DNA from: DASPWW01 sp035461345
GTDB taxonomy: Bacteria; Actinomycetota; Thermoleophilia; Solirubrobacterales; 70-9
NCBI GenBank assembly: GCA_035461345.1
Contig: DATHVJ010000225.1
Location: 1 to 12,443, forward strand
DNA: 12,443 nt
Direction: 5' to 3'
Each line of letters begins with the position of its first letter. The first letter of the stretch is position 1. The position numbers were made by a program, and so were the translations under genes. Below, one piece after another: positions 1 through 6,520 of this stretch. The notes beneath the pieces are model-generated. The model did not search any database. It was not told the DNA's origin and worked only from the letters and a program-made list of their open reading frames with translations.

Positions 1-30
1 AAAAGAACGCCCCGCCGAAGCGGGGCGTTC
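1..30 (-). terminator. Intrinsic terminator for the minus-strand membrane gene
   Basis: An 11-bp perfect stem (arms 5-15 and 20-30) encloses a CGAA tetraloop. Read on the minus strand, the stem is followed by a run of four T (complement of 1-4) that reaches the window edge, so the tract may be longer. It lies 52 bases past the stop of the minus-strand gene at 83-451. On the plus strand the stem is not followed by T residues, so it should act mainly for minus-strand transcription, unless it is a shared bidirectional element for an unseen gene to the left. Confidence 0.75.
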
Positions 31-82
31 TAGGTACTACAGGGAGGAGAGATATGTGTTGTCTATGGGAGGTAGGTCGGGG

Positions 83-451
83 CTATCGGACGCCGCGCGG
101 GGCGCTGAACCGGGTTGAAGCGGTCAGCGCCAACTGGGCGACGCCAACCCCGACCAGAAAGACTGTTGCCGCGACGTCCCCGGTCCCGAGGCCGATGACG
201 AGGCCGAGAAGCACCGCCGCGGCGGCGAGCATGTAGTCGAAGCCCGCGTGGGCGGTGAGGGGGACGACGCGGCGCTCGGAGAACAGGGAGAGCGACAGGC
301 CGAGCAGCGTCGCGCCGAGCGCGAATCCGGCCACCATCGCCGCCTCGCCGAGCCCGAGCAGCACCGGAGCGGCCATGATCGCAGGGGCCGCCAGGGTCTC
401 GATGCCACCGTGGACCGAGAGTGGGACGTATCTGAAGATCGAGACGCTCAT
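83..451 (-). CDS. Small four-helix membrane protein with an internal duplication (SPW-repeat-like)
   Basis: The product is 122 residues, mostly hydrophobic, with about four predicted membrane helices in two similar halves. Each half opens with a His-Gly/Ala-Gly motif (HGGIE in the first, HAGFD in the second), followed by a pair of Ala/Leu/Val/Gly-rich helices. This layout resembles small duplicated membrane proteins of the SPW-repeat type, but I cannot confirm membership and no function is known. The ATG at 451-449 is preferred because a GGAGGA Shine-Dalgarno (complement of 461-466) lies 9 bases upstream; the longer frame from 496 lacks such support and would add a charged, non-membrane tail. 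It is the only minus-strand gene here, is divergent from tlyA and ends before a hairpin terminator, so it is probably a single-gene transcript. Confidence 0.75.
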   Translation of the reverse strand: MSVSIFRYVPLSVHGGIETLAAPAIMAAPVLLGLGEAAMVAGFALGATLLGLSLSLFSERRVVPLTAHAGFDYMLAAAAVLLGLVIGLGTGDVAATVFLVGVGVAQLALTASTRFSAPRGVR

Positions 452-514
452 TCGTACATATCCTCCGTCGCTACCCTCGCGCCGCGTCGTGCACATCGCG
501 GGGAGTTCCAGGGT

Positions 515-535
515 ACGAACGTATGTGCGGTTCGT
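515..535. repeat. Inverted repeat ACGAAC-N9-GTTCGT, operator candidate
   Basis: Perfect 6-bp arms (515-520 and 530-535) flank a 9-base spacer. Positions 516-529 also read CGAAC-N4-GTGCG, one mismatch from the CGAAC-N4-GTTCG box bound by LexA in many Gram-positive bacteria. It overlaps the minus-strand -10 candidate, a position suited to a repressor. Assignment to any regulator is a guess. Confidence 0.4.
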
Positions 536-537
536 CT

Positions 538-560
538 GTGAGTACGGTCACAGTGCTCAC
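538..560. repeat. Inverted repeat GTGAGTAC-N7-GTGCTCAC, operator candidate
   Basis: Arms 538-545 and 553-560 match at 7 of 8 positions around a 7-base spacer, forming a 23-bp near-palindrome two bases from the 515-535 repeat. The size fits a dimeric helix-turn-helix regulator site. A transcribed hairpin is also possible, but no T-tract follows it on either strand. Confidence 0.4.
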
Positions 561-594
561 ACTCGCCCGCCGCCGGGTTGCCTCCCCCGGGCGG

Positions 595-600
595 TACCGT
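595..600 (+). promoter_or_regulatory. Possible -10 element for tlyA (TACCGT)
   Basis: TACCGT fits TANNNT and ends 10 bases before the tlyA ATG. No Shine-Dalgarno is present between it and the start, so a very short leader or leaderless transcript is plausible. No good -35 is seen at 16-18 bases upstream. Confidence 0.3.
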
Positions 601-610
601 TGACCCCGCG

Positions 611-1396
611 ATGTCAAGGCGCCGCGTCGACACGCTGCTCGCCGAGCGCGGACTCGCGGAGTCGCGGACGAGCGCGGCGGAGTCCGTCCGGGCCGGCCGT
701 GTCCGCCTCGAGCCGGGCGGACGCCGGGCCGAGAAGCCGAGCGAGCTCGTGCCCGAGGACGCCGAGCTCGTCGTCGAGGGGCGGCGGCGCTTCGCGTCGC
801 GGGGCGGCCTCAAGCTCGAGCACGCGCTCGACCGCCTCGGCGTCGACGTCGCCGGGCTCGACTGCCTCGACGTCGGAGCTTCGACGGGCGGGTTCGCCGA
901 CTGTCTGCTCCAGCGAGGCGCGGCGCGGGTGATAGCGCTCGACGTCGGCTACGGACAGCTCGAGTGGCGACTGCGCGAGGACCCGCGCGTCGAGGTGATG
1001 GAGCGCGTCAACGCGCGCCACCTGAAGCCCGGCGACCTGCCGTGCACCCCGCAGCTGGCGACGATCGACGTCTCGTTCATCTCGCTCGCCAAGGTGCTGG
1101 GCCCGGTGGCGGACTGCCTCGGTCCGGGCGGCGAGATTCTCGCGCTCGTGAAGCCGCAGTTCGAGCTCGAGCGGCGGCGGATCGGCAGCGGCGGCGTGGT
1201 GCGCGACTCGGGCGACCGCCGCGAGGCGCTGATCTCGGTCGGCGCGGCGGCGCGCGAGCTGGGATTGGGCGTGCTGGGGTACGCGCCGTCGGGACTGCCG
1301 GGGCCGAAGGGGAACCGCGAGACCTTCATCCACCTCGCCGCGGACGGCGAGGGCATCGAAGACATCGAGCGCGCCGCAGCGGAGGTCGAACCGTGA
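611..1396 (+). CDS. tlyA: TlyA-family rRNA (cytidine-2'-O)-methyltransferase
   Basis: Predicted S-adenosylmethionine-dependent methyltransferase that modifies ribosomal RNA. Mycobacterial TlyA 2'-O-methylates cytidines in both 16S and 23S rRNA, and its loss gives capreomycin resistance. The 261-residue product matches the family length (about 268 in M. tuberculosis). Residues 1-60 look like an S4 RNA-binding domain; the rest is an FtsJ/RrmJ-type Rossmann fold with SAM motif DVGASTGGF at 87-95. The catalytic K-D-K-E set is visible as K68, D153, K181 (in KPQFE) and E237 (in GNRETF), each one residue below the M. tuberculosis numbering as I recall it. The ATG at 611 is chosen because MSRRRVDTLLAERG is the usual start of the family; an in-frame TTG at 578 would add an unsupported tail. 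Its TGA overlaps the nadK GTG. Older 'hemolysin' labels for this family should not be used. Confidence 0.95.
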   Translation: MSRRRVDTLLAERGLAESRTSAAESVRAGRVRLEPGGRRAEKPSELVPEDAELVVEGRRRFASRGGLKLEHALDRLGVDVAGLDCLDVGASTGGFADCLLQRGAARVIALDVGYGQLEWRLREDPRVEVMERVNARHLKPGDLPCTPQLATIDVSFISLAKVLGPVADCLGPGGEILALVKPQFELERRRIGSGGVVRDSGDRREALISVGAAARELGLGVLGYAPSGLPGPKGNRETFIHLAADGEGIEDIERAAAEVEP

Positions 1397-2274
1397 CCGA
1401 TGGCGGGACAGAGGCCCCGGCGGCGACGAAGCTCGCGGTCCTGTACTCGCACTCGAACCCGCCCGAGACCGACGCCGCGGTCGCCGCGGCCGTGTCGGCC
1501 GCCTCGTCGGCGTCGTTCGAGCTCGTCGCGCTCCCCGACGAGGTCGCGAAGCACCGCGCCGCGGCGGATGGGGTGCATGCGGTCGACGCCCTCCCCGAGC
1601 GGCCCGAGCTGTGCCTCGTGCTGGGCGGCGACGGGACGATCCTCAAGGCGCTGCGGGAGTACGCGGAGACCGGCGTGCCCGTGTTCGGGATCAACTTCGG
1701 CACGGTCGGGTTCCTCGCCGCTGCCGAGGGAAGCGACCTGGAAGCGGGGCTCGCGAAGGCGTTCGCGGGAGAGTTCGAGGTGATGTCGCTTCCCGCCCTC
1801 GAGCTCGCCGGCTCGGAAGGCGAACCGAGGATTGCGCACAACGACGTCAGCTTCATTCGCCGCCCCCACGCCCGGGTCGCCGAGCTCTCGTACCGGATCG
1901 CGGGACAGGAGGTCGGCCACGTGCGCTGCGACGGACTCGTCGCGGCCACCCCCGCCGGCTCCACCGGTTACAACCTCGCCAACCAGGGACCGATCCTCGC
2001 CTGGGGCGTGAAGGGATACGTGGTCAGCTTCATCGCCCCTCATACGCTCACCGCGCGGGCGCTCGTCGTCGCCCCTGACGACGTCCTGCACGTGCGGAAC
2101 GACGGAGCGCGGGATTCGGTCGAGGTGGCCGTCGACGGCGCTCCGGTCGGGGAGCTGGCGAGCGGCGAGGAGATCGAGGTCCGGTTCCGCGACGCGGCCG
2201 GAAGCCTGGCCCAGCTCCCGGGCTCCAACTTCTACCGGCGGATCCGCGAGAAGTTCGGCCGCCTCGCGCACTAG
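1393..2274 (+). CDS. nadK: NAD kinase
   Basis: Phosphorylates NAD to NADP in the cytoplasm, using ATP or polyphosphate in actinobacteria, and so supplies NADPH for biosynthesis and redox defence. The product is 293 residues, normal for the family. The GGDGT signature is at 78-82, a FGINFGTVGF segment follows near 98-107, and the conserved loop DGLVAATPAGSTGY lies at 180-193. The GTG start overlaps the tlyA stop (GTGA) and is preceded by GGAGG at 1381-1385 with 7-base spacing, which supports this start over longer in-frame options. Pairing with tlyA upstream and recN downstream is a widely conserved arrangement. The loop reads STGYN where many homologues have STAY; this is conservative and unlikely to affect activity. 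Confidence 0.95.
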   Translation: MTDGGTEAPAATKLAVLYSHSNPPETDAAVAAAVSAASSASFELVALPDEVAKHRAAADGVHAVDALPERPELCLVLGGDGTILKALREYAETGVPVFGINFGTVGFLAAAEGSDLEAGLAKAFAGEFEVMSLPALELAGSEGEPRIAHNDVSFIRRPHARVAELSYRIAGQEVGHVRCDGLVAATPAGSTGYNLANQGPILAWGVKGYVVSFIAPHTLTARALVVAPDDVLHVRNDGARDSVEVAVDGAPVGELASGEEIEVRFRDAAGSLAQLPGSNFYRRIREKFGRLAH

Positions 2275-2279
2275 CCGCG

Positions 2280-2618
2280 ATCCCCGAGCCGGGCGACTCG
2301 CACCTGCCGCTGGACCGCGAGCCCGGCCCGCAGAGCCTTCGCGCCGCCCCGGACGACGGCGACGGGGGGACCGGAATGCTGCTCCCGTTGATGGCGGTCC
2401 TGTTCCTCGCCTGCTTCATCGCGATACCGGTGGTGGTGATCTCCGTGACCGAGGCGCAGGGGGTCATCTACCCGGTGCTCGGCGCGCTGGCGATCGTGTT
2501 CGTGGTCGCGATGTGGTTACTCGCGCGGCGGTTCCGCTCCGGGGCCGCCGTGCAGTACGAGGTCCTGGCGGAGCCGCTCGAGCTGCGGCGCGGCGACGAG
2601 GTCGAGGCGGAGGCGTAA
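2280..2618 (+). CDS. Small two-helix membrane protein of unknown function
   Basis: The part with a normal start is 2376-2618: ATG at 2376 with GGGGGGA at 2364-2370 as a fair Shine-Dalgarno. It gives 80 residues with two hydrophobic helices (about 1-24 and 30-50), then a basic stop-transfer stretch and a 30-residue acidic tail ending in EAEA. The same frame stays open upstream, and from 2280 to 2375 nearly every third base is G or C, as in real genes here. It would encode an acidic, proline-rich cytosolic N-terminus (PEPGDSHLPL...). No ATG, GTG or TTG exists in frame there; ATC at 2280 or CTG at 2304 or 2310 would have to serve. I give the longer span as the probable coding extent; 2376 is the conservative start. 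It sits between nadK and recN, 36 bases before the recN start, and I do not recognise the family. Confidence 0.6.
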   Translation: MPEPGDSHLPLDREPGPQSLRAAPDDGDGGTGMLLPLMAVLFLACFIAIPVVVISVTEAQGVIYPVLGALAIVFVVAMWLLARRFRSGAAVQYEVLAEPLELRRGDEVEAEA

Positions 2619-2644
2619 TGGGGCGATCCGTCCACACCCGTCGC

Positions 2645-2650
2645 TAGAAC
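2645..2650 (+). promoter_or_regulatory. Possible -10 element for recN (TAGAAC)
   Basis: TAGAAC lies 7 bases before the preferred recN GTG (2658), close to the geometry of a leaderless promoter, and no Shine-Dalgarno is present. The final base departs from TANNNT. No LexA-like box is visible nearby, although recN is SOS-regulated in many bacteria. Confidence 0.25.
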
Positions 2651-2657
2651 GGGCGTG

Positions 2658-4343
2658 GTGCTCCACGAGCTGCGGATCGAGAACCTGCTGCTGATCGACC
2701 GCGCCGAGCTTCGGTTCGGCGAGGGGCTGAACGCGATAACCGGGGAGACCGGGGCGGGCAAGACGATCCTCGCGCACTCGATCGACCTCTTGATGGGCGG
2801 CAAGGCGCGGCCGCAGATCGTTCGCCCGGGCGCCGAGGAGGCGTACGTCGAGGGCGTGTTCTCGCTCCCCGGCGGCCTACTCGACGACCCCGAGCTGCGC
2901 GAGATCGCCGCGCGGTTGCCCGACGACGCCGACGAGATCGTGCTCGGGCGGCGGGTGGGGCTGTCGGGGCGGACGAGCGCGTTCGTCCAGGGACGCGCGG
3001 CCTCGGCCGCCGACCTGCGCACGTTGGGCGGCCGGTTGCTTGCCTTCTACGGCCAGCACGAGCACCGCAAGCTCACGCTCTCGTCGGCCCAGCTCGACGT
3101 GCTCGACGGCTTCGCCGGGGCCCACCACCTCGAGCGCCGTCGCCGCCACCGCGAGGCCCACTCCGAGCTCACCGGGCTCGAGCACGAGCTGGCCGAGCTG
3201 CGGGAGCGCGAGGGCGCCCGCGAGCGCGACCTGGACATCATGCGCTTCGAGCTCGAGGAAATTGAGGCGGCGAGGCCGGATCCCGCCGAGGAGTCCGAGC
3301 TCGCCGACGAGCGCGAGCGCCTGCGCCACGCCGAGGCGCTGCGCGAGGCGGCCGGCGGGGCGCTGGGCGCGATCGCCGGCAGCCCCGACGACGACGAGGG
3401 CGGAGCGTCGGCGCTGCTCGCCCGCGCGGAGACGGCCCTGGTGGGGGCCTCGGGCGTCGACGGGTCGCTCGACACGCTCGAGGAGCGTGCCCGCGGCTTG
3501 GCCGTCGAGCTCGGCGACCTCGCCGGCGAGCTGCGCGCCTATCTCGACGCGATCGAGGCCGAGCCCGGCCGGCTGCAGGAGGTCGAGGAGCGGCTCGACG
3601 CGGTCGACCGGCTGAAGCGAAAGCACGGGGGATCGATCGAGGCGGTGCTCGAGCACGCCGAGCGCTGCCGGGCCGACATCGAGCGGCTCGAGAACGCCGA
3701 GGAGCGCGGCACCGAGCTCGAGGGCCGGATCGAGGCGGTCGCCGAGCGGCGCGACGGGCTCGCGGACGAGTTGTCCGCCGCGCGCGCGAAGGCCGCGAAG
3801 GAGCTCGAGCCCCGCGTCGCGGCCGAGCTGTCGGAGCTCGCGATGGACGGCGCGGCGCTCGAGGTGTCGCTCGAGCCGCACCCCGACGGACACGCCGCCG
3901 CCGGCCACGAGCGCGTCACGTTCCTGGTCTCGATCAACCGCGGCCTGCCCGTGTCGCCACTGCGCGACGCCGCGTCGGGCGGGGAGCTGTCACGGATCAT
4001 GCTCGCGCTCACGGGCCTCGGGCCCGCGGCGGGGGCGCGGACGCTGGTGTTCGACGAGATCGACGCCGGGATCGGGGGCAACACGGCCCGCGCCGTGGGC
4101 GAGCGCCTGCGCCGTCTCGGTGACGAGCGGCAGGTCATCTGCATCACCCACCTCCCCCAGATCGCGTCGCTGGCCGCGACCCACTTCCGGATCGAGAAGC
4201 TGGCCGAGGACGGCGCGACGCGGGCCGCGGTCGAGCGCGTGGACGGGGAGGAGCTGGTGGCGGAGATCTGCCGCATGCTGGGGGCCGACCGCGGTGACGA
4301 GGCCGCGAGCCGCCACGCACGCGAGCTGCTGGCCGCCGCCTAG
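2658..4343 (+). CDS. recN: DNA repair ATPase RecN
   Basis: SMC-like ATPase that acts in double-strand-break repair by gathering DNA ends and helping RecA. The product is 561 residues, typical for RecN. Walker A GETGAGKT is at 29-36, the ABC signature SGGELS at 440-445, Walker B with D466-E467 (VFDEID) and the switch histidine at H498 (ITHLPQ). Between them, about 150-380 is a charged Glu/Arg/Leu-rich region expected to form the antiparallel coiled coil, broken by a short acidic loop near 250. Two GTG codons are adjacent; the second (2658) gives MLHELRIEN, matching the family's usual ML-x-x-L start, while 2655 adds one residue. The gene lies downstream of nadK as in mycobacteria. No unusual residue changes are seen. 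Confidence 0.95.
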   Translation: MLHELRIENLLLIDRAELRFGEGLNAITGETGAGKTILAHSIDLLMGGKARPQIVRPGAEEAYVEGVFSLPGGLLDDPELREIAARLPDDADEIVLGRRVGLSGRTSAFVQGRAASAADLRTLGGRLLAFYGQHEHRKLTLSSAQLDVLDGFAGAHHLERRRRHREAHSELTGLEHELAELREREGARERDLDIMRFELEEIEAARPDPAEESELADERERLRHAEALREAAGGALGAIAGSPDDDEGGASALLARAETALVGASGVDGSLDTLEERARGLAVELGDLAGELRAYLDAIEAEPGRLQEVEERLDAVDRLKRKHGGSIEAVLEHAERCRADIERLENAEERGTELEGRIEAVAERRDGLADELSAARAKAAKELEPRVAAELSELAMDGAALEVSLEPHPDGHAAAGHERVTFLVSINRGLPVSPLRDAASGGELSRIMLALTGLGPAAGARTLVFDEIDAGIGGNTARAVGERLRRLGDERQVICITHLPQIASLAATHFRIEKLAEDGATRAAVERVDGEELVAEICRMLGADRGDEAASRHARELLAAA

Positions 4344-4354
4344 CCCGGCGGAGA

Positions 4355-4391
4355 CCGGCCGTGGCGGACGCGAAGCGGAGCACGCGGCCGG
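4355..4391 (+). other. Imperfect hairpin between recN and steA
   Basis: CCGGCCGTG (4355-4363) pairs with CACGCGGCCGG (4381-4391) apart from a two-base bulge, with a 17-base loop. It sits in the 72-base gap between recN and steA. No T-tract follows, so it is not a standard intrinsic terminator; it could attenuate, shield RNA from decay, or be chance in G+C-rich DNA. Confidence 0.3.
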
Positions 4392-4404
4392 AATGATTCA
4401 CAAT
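4392..4404 (+). promoter_or_regulatory. A/T-rich patch before steA, weak promoter candidate
   Basis: This A/T-rich patch is the only one in the gap and ends in CACAAT, one base from TACAAT, 11 bases before the steA ATG. There is no clear Shine-Dalgarno or -35, so this is weak support for an internal promoter. Confidence 0.2.
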
Positions 4405-4415
4405 GCGCGCGGGGC

Positions 4416-5612
4416 ATGGCATCACCCGGTCGAACCCGTAGGCGCGCGCTGCTGCGCTCGCGCGACCCCCGACGGGCCGCTCCCGGCGGGGCCGCGATAG
4501 AGGGGCGGGCGCGGCTCGGGCGGCGCACCAAGGACCTCGTCAGGCGGATCGGTCCCGGTGACGTCGCGATCATCGACCACGCGGACATCGACCGCATCGC
4601 CGCCGAGGAGCTCGTCGCGACTGGAGTCGGGGCGGTGGTCAACGTGTCGCGCTCGTCGACCGGCCGGTACCCGAACGCGGGCCCGCTGCTGCTCGCCCGT
4701 GCCGGGGTGCTCCTCGTCGACGCGCCGGGCGCGCCGCTGTTCGATCAGCTCGACGACGGCGATCACGTCGCGCTCCACGGCGGCGAGGTGAGGAGCAACG
4801 GCCACGCGCTCGCCCGGGGACGCGTGCTCGAGGTTGCCGAGCTCGCGGAGCAGATGGAGCGCCAGCGCGACCGCATCGACGAGGCCCTGGAGGCATTCGC
4901 GGAGAACACGGTCGCGCACATCCGCCAGGAGCGCGACCTGCTCTCGGGGCGCTTCGAGGTTCCTGAGACGCGCACCAGCTTCCGCGACCGTCACGTGCTG
5001 ATCGTCGTCCGCGGGACTACGCATCGCCGCGACCTGCGGGCGCTTCGCGCCTACATCGCCGACGTGCGGCCGCTGCTCGTCGGGGTCGACGGCGGCGCGG
5101 ACGCGATCCTCGAGGCGGGACTGAAGCCGGACGTCGTGCTCGGCGACATGGACTCGGCCAGCGACGAGGCCCTGCGCTGGGGCGCCGAGCTGATCGTGCA
5201 CGCCTATCCCGACGGGCGCGCGCCCGGAAGGGAGCGGCTCGACCGGCTGGGGCTCGAGCACACCGTGATCCCGGCTCCCGGGACGAGCCAGGACGTGGCG
5301 ATGCTGCTCGCGTTCGAGAAGGGCGCCGGCCTGATCGTCAGCGTCGGCGCTCACTTCAACCTGATCGAGTTCCTCGACAAGAACCGCGCCGGGATGTCGT
5401 CCACCTTCCTTACCCGGCTGAGGGTGGGGGAGACGCTGGTCGACGCGAAGGGGGTGAGCCGGCTCTACAACCCCGGCATCCGCGGCCCCCAGCTCGCCCT
5501 GTTCGCCGCCGCCTCCGCGCTGCTGCTCGTGATCGTCGTGCTGTCGTCGCCGGCGCTCGACAACCTGCTCGAGCTCGTGTGGCTCAAGATCCGGGTCTGG
5601 CTCGGCATCTAA
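4416..5612 (+). CDS. steA: SteA-like cytokinetic-ring protein with thiamin-pyrophosphokinase-like domain
   Basis: Homologue of the SteA family (M. tuberculosis Rv1697). In Corynebacterium SteA localises to the division site and works with SteB in the cell-separation pathway that activates peptidoglycan hydrolysis. The product is 398 residues: a basic N-terminus, a conserved domain opening with RLGRRTKDLVRRIGPGD, a charged stretch around 140-180, a thiamin-pyrophosphokinase-like region with GVDGGAD (D225) and GDMDS (D244, D246), then one membrane helix at about 359-381 and a short C-terminal tail. The acidic residues that bind nucleotide and metal in the kinase family appear kept, but no thiamin role is implied by the neighbours. 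The ATG at 4416 puts the conserved domain about 30 residues in, as in relatives. The stop is three bases before steB, indicating coupling. Confidence 0.85.
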   Translation: MASPGRTRRRALLRSRDPRRAAPGGAAIEGRARLGRRTKDLVRRIGPGDVAIIDHADIDRIAAEELVATGVGAVVNVSRSSTGRYPNAGPLLLARAGVLLVDAPGAPLFDQLDDGDHVALHGGEVRSNGHALARGRVLEVAELAEQMERQRDRIDEALEAFAENTVAHIRQERDLLSGRFEVPETRTSFRDRHVLIVVRGTTHRRDLRALRAYIADVRPLLVGVDGGADAILEAGLKPDVVLGDMDSASDEALRWGAELIVHAYPDGRAPGRERLDRLGLEHTVIPAPGTSQDVAMLLAFEKGAGLIVSVGAHFNLIEFLDKNRAGMSSTFLTRLRVGETLVDAKGVSRLYNPGIRGPQLALFAAASALLLVIVVLSSPALDNLLELVWLKIRVWLGI

Positions 5613-5615
5613 GCG

Positions 5616-6494
5616 ATGGGGGGATACAGCGCGCGCTACCACGCGGCTTCGCTTGCGGCGGTGTTCCTGGCTCTCGCGATCGGGATCCTGATCGGGGTCG
5701 GGTTCGGCGACGACGTCGTCTCCGGCACGACCGAGGACCTGGAGGAGAGCCTCCAGAACGACGTCGAGCGCGCCCGCGACCGCACCGACGAGCTCTCGCG
5801 GGAGCTCAACCGTGAGCGCGCATTCGGCGAGGCGGTCTATCCCGCGCTCGTCGGCGGCGACCTCCGCGGCGAGCGGGTGGGCCTGGTCGCGCTCGGGGCG
5901 CTGTCGGACGAGATCGCCGACGAGGTCGATGCGGCGATCGAGCCCGCTGGCGCGAAGCTGGCTCAGGTCGCGGTCGTCCGCGAGCCTCCGGACCTCGCCG
6001 CGCTCGCCGACGAGCTTCGCGACACGCCCTACTCGCGGCTGCGCAGGGACCCCGACGACCTGTTCGACTTCGCCCAGGCGGCCGGACGCGGGCTCGTGCG
6101 CGGGGACGGGATCGTGCGCCGGGTGAGGGCCCAGCTCCTGAGCAGGTTCAGCGGGCGCGCGCGGGCGGTGGACGCGGTCGTCGTGACCCGCGACGCCCCG
6201 CAGGACCTCGAGCCCGACGACGCCGACGCCAACGAGACGTTCGAGGACGGGCTGCTGGACGGCATCGCCGACGCGGGACGCCCGTTGGTCGGAGTCGAGC
6301 GGACGGACGCCGAGCGCTCGTCGATCGAGCTGTTCTCCTCGCACGACATCTCCACCGTCGACGACGTCGACCTGGTCGCTGGCCAGGTCGCGCTCATCTC
6401 GGTCCTTCTCGGCGCCGAGGGGAGCTTCGGGGTCAAGGACACGGCCGACGAGCTGCTTCCCGACCTGATCCGGCCCGCCGTCGGCTCGCGATGA
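5616..6494 (+). CDS. steB: SteB/MctB-family membrane-anchored protein (annotated 'copper transporter')
   Basis: Member of the family of M. tuberculosis Rv1698 (MctB) and corynebacterial SteB. It has 292 residues: one N-terminal membrane helix (about 10-31, Ala/Ile/Leu/Gly-rich), a charged segment at 38-70 likely to form a coiled coil, then a soluble domain that should lie outside the membrane. MctB was linked to copper tolerance in mycobacteria, but a single-helix protein cannot be a classical transporter, and pairing with steA fits a role as SteA's membrane partner in cell separation. The soluble part is acidic, with no Cys and few His or Met, so no copper site is evident. Its ATG follows the steA stop by three bases with no Shine-Dalgarno, so translation is probably coupled. 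Family assignment is firm; function is inferred from context. Confidence 0.85.
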   Translation: MGGYSARYHAASLAAVFLALAIGILIGVGFGDDVVSGTTEDLEESLQNDVERARDRTDELSRELNRERAFGEAVYPALVGGDLRGERVGLVALGALSDEIADEVDAAIEPAGAKLAQVAVVREPPDLAALADELRDTPYSRLRRDPDDLFDFAQAAGRGLVRGDGIVRRVRAQLLSRFSGRARAVDAVVVTRDAPQDLEPDDADANETFEDGLLDGIADAGRPLVGVERTDAERSSIELFSSHDISTVDDVDLVAGQVALISVLLGAEGSFGVKDTADELLPDLIRPAVGSR

Positions 6495-6520
6495 GACCCG
6501 GGGCACCCGCGGCGCCGTGA
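6491..6520 (+). other. Nine-codon mini-ORF bridging steB and the next gene
   Basis: ATG at 6491 overlaps the steB stop as ATGA, and the nine-codon frame (MRPGAPAAP) ends in a TGA at 6518 that overlaps the downstream GTG start as GTGA. It could pass terminating ribosomes from steB to the next gene, which has no Shine-Dalgarno of its own. It may equally be coincidental. Confidence 0.3.

Larger units (their letters stand above)
452..610. promoter_or_regulatory. Divergent intergenic control region
   Basis: This 159-base gap separates the minus-strand membrane gene from tlyA and must hold both promoters. It contains two adjacent inverted repeats (515-535 and 538-560). Weak -10-like hexamers are TACGTT on the minus strand (complement of 518-523) and TACCGT on the plus strand (595-600). 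No convincing -35 hexamer is visible for either. GTTC/GAAC half-sites occur at 505-508, 517-520 and 530-533. The region is less G+C-rich than the flanking genes, as expected for a control region. Confidence 0.5.

Noticed and set aside
54..236. 60-residue plus-strand ORF with a strong GGGAGGAG Shine-Dalgarno before its ATG
   Set aside because: From 83 on it is antisense to the membrane gene, its peptide is low-complexity Thr/Pro/Arg/Ala typical of a shadow frame, and no recognisable motif is present. The good ribosome site leaves slight doubt.
578..610. TTG start extending tlyA by 11 residues
   Set aside because: The conserved family start MSRRRVD falls at 611, and the extra residues overlap the -10 candidate and have no ribosome site.
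4394..4500. Alternative ATG at 4394 giving a 35-residue peptide before steA
   Set aside because: It runs out of frame into steA, is rich in His, Cys and Pro, and stops at 4500 with no motif or good ribosome site.
5616..6494. Literal reading of the SteB/MctB protein as a copper transporter
   Set aside because: Only one membrane helix is present and no Cys or Met-rich metal site is visible. The name comes from a mycobacterial copper-tolerance phenotype, and context favours a SteA partner.
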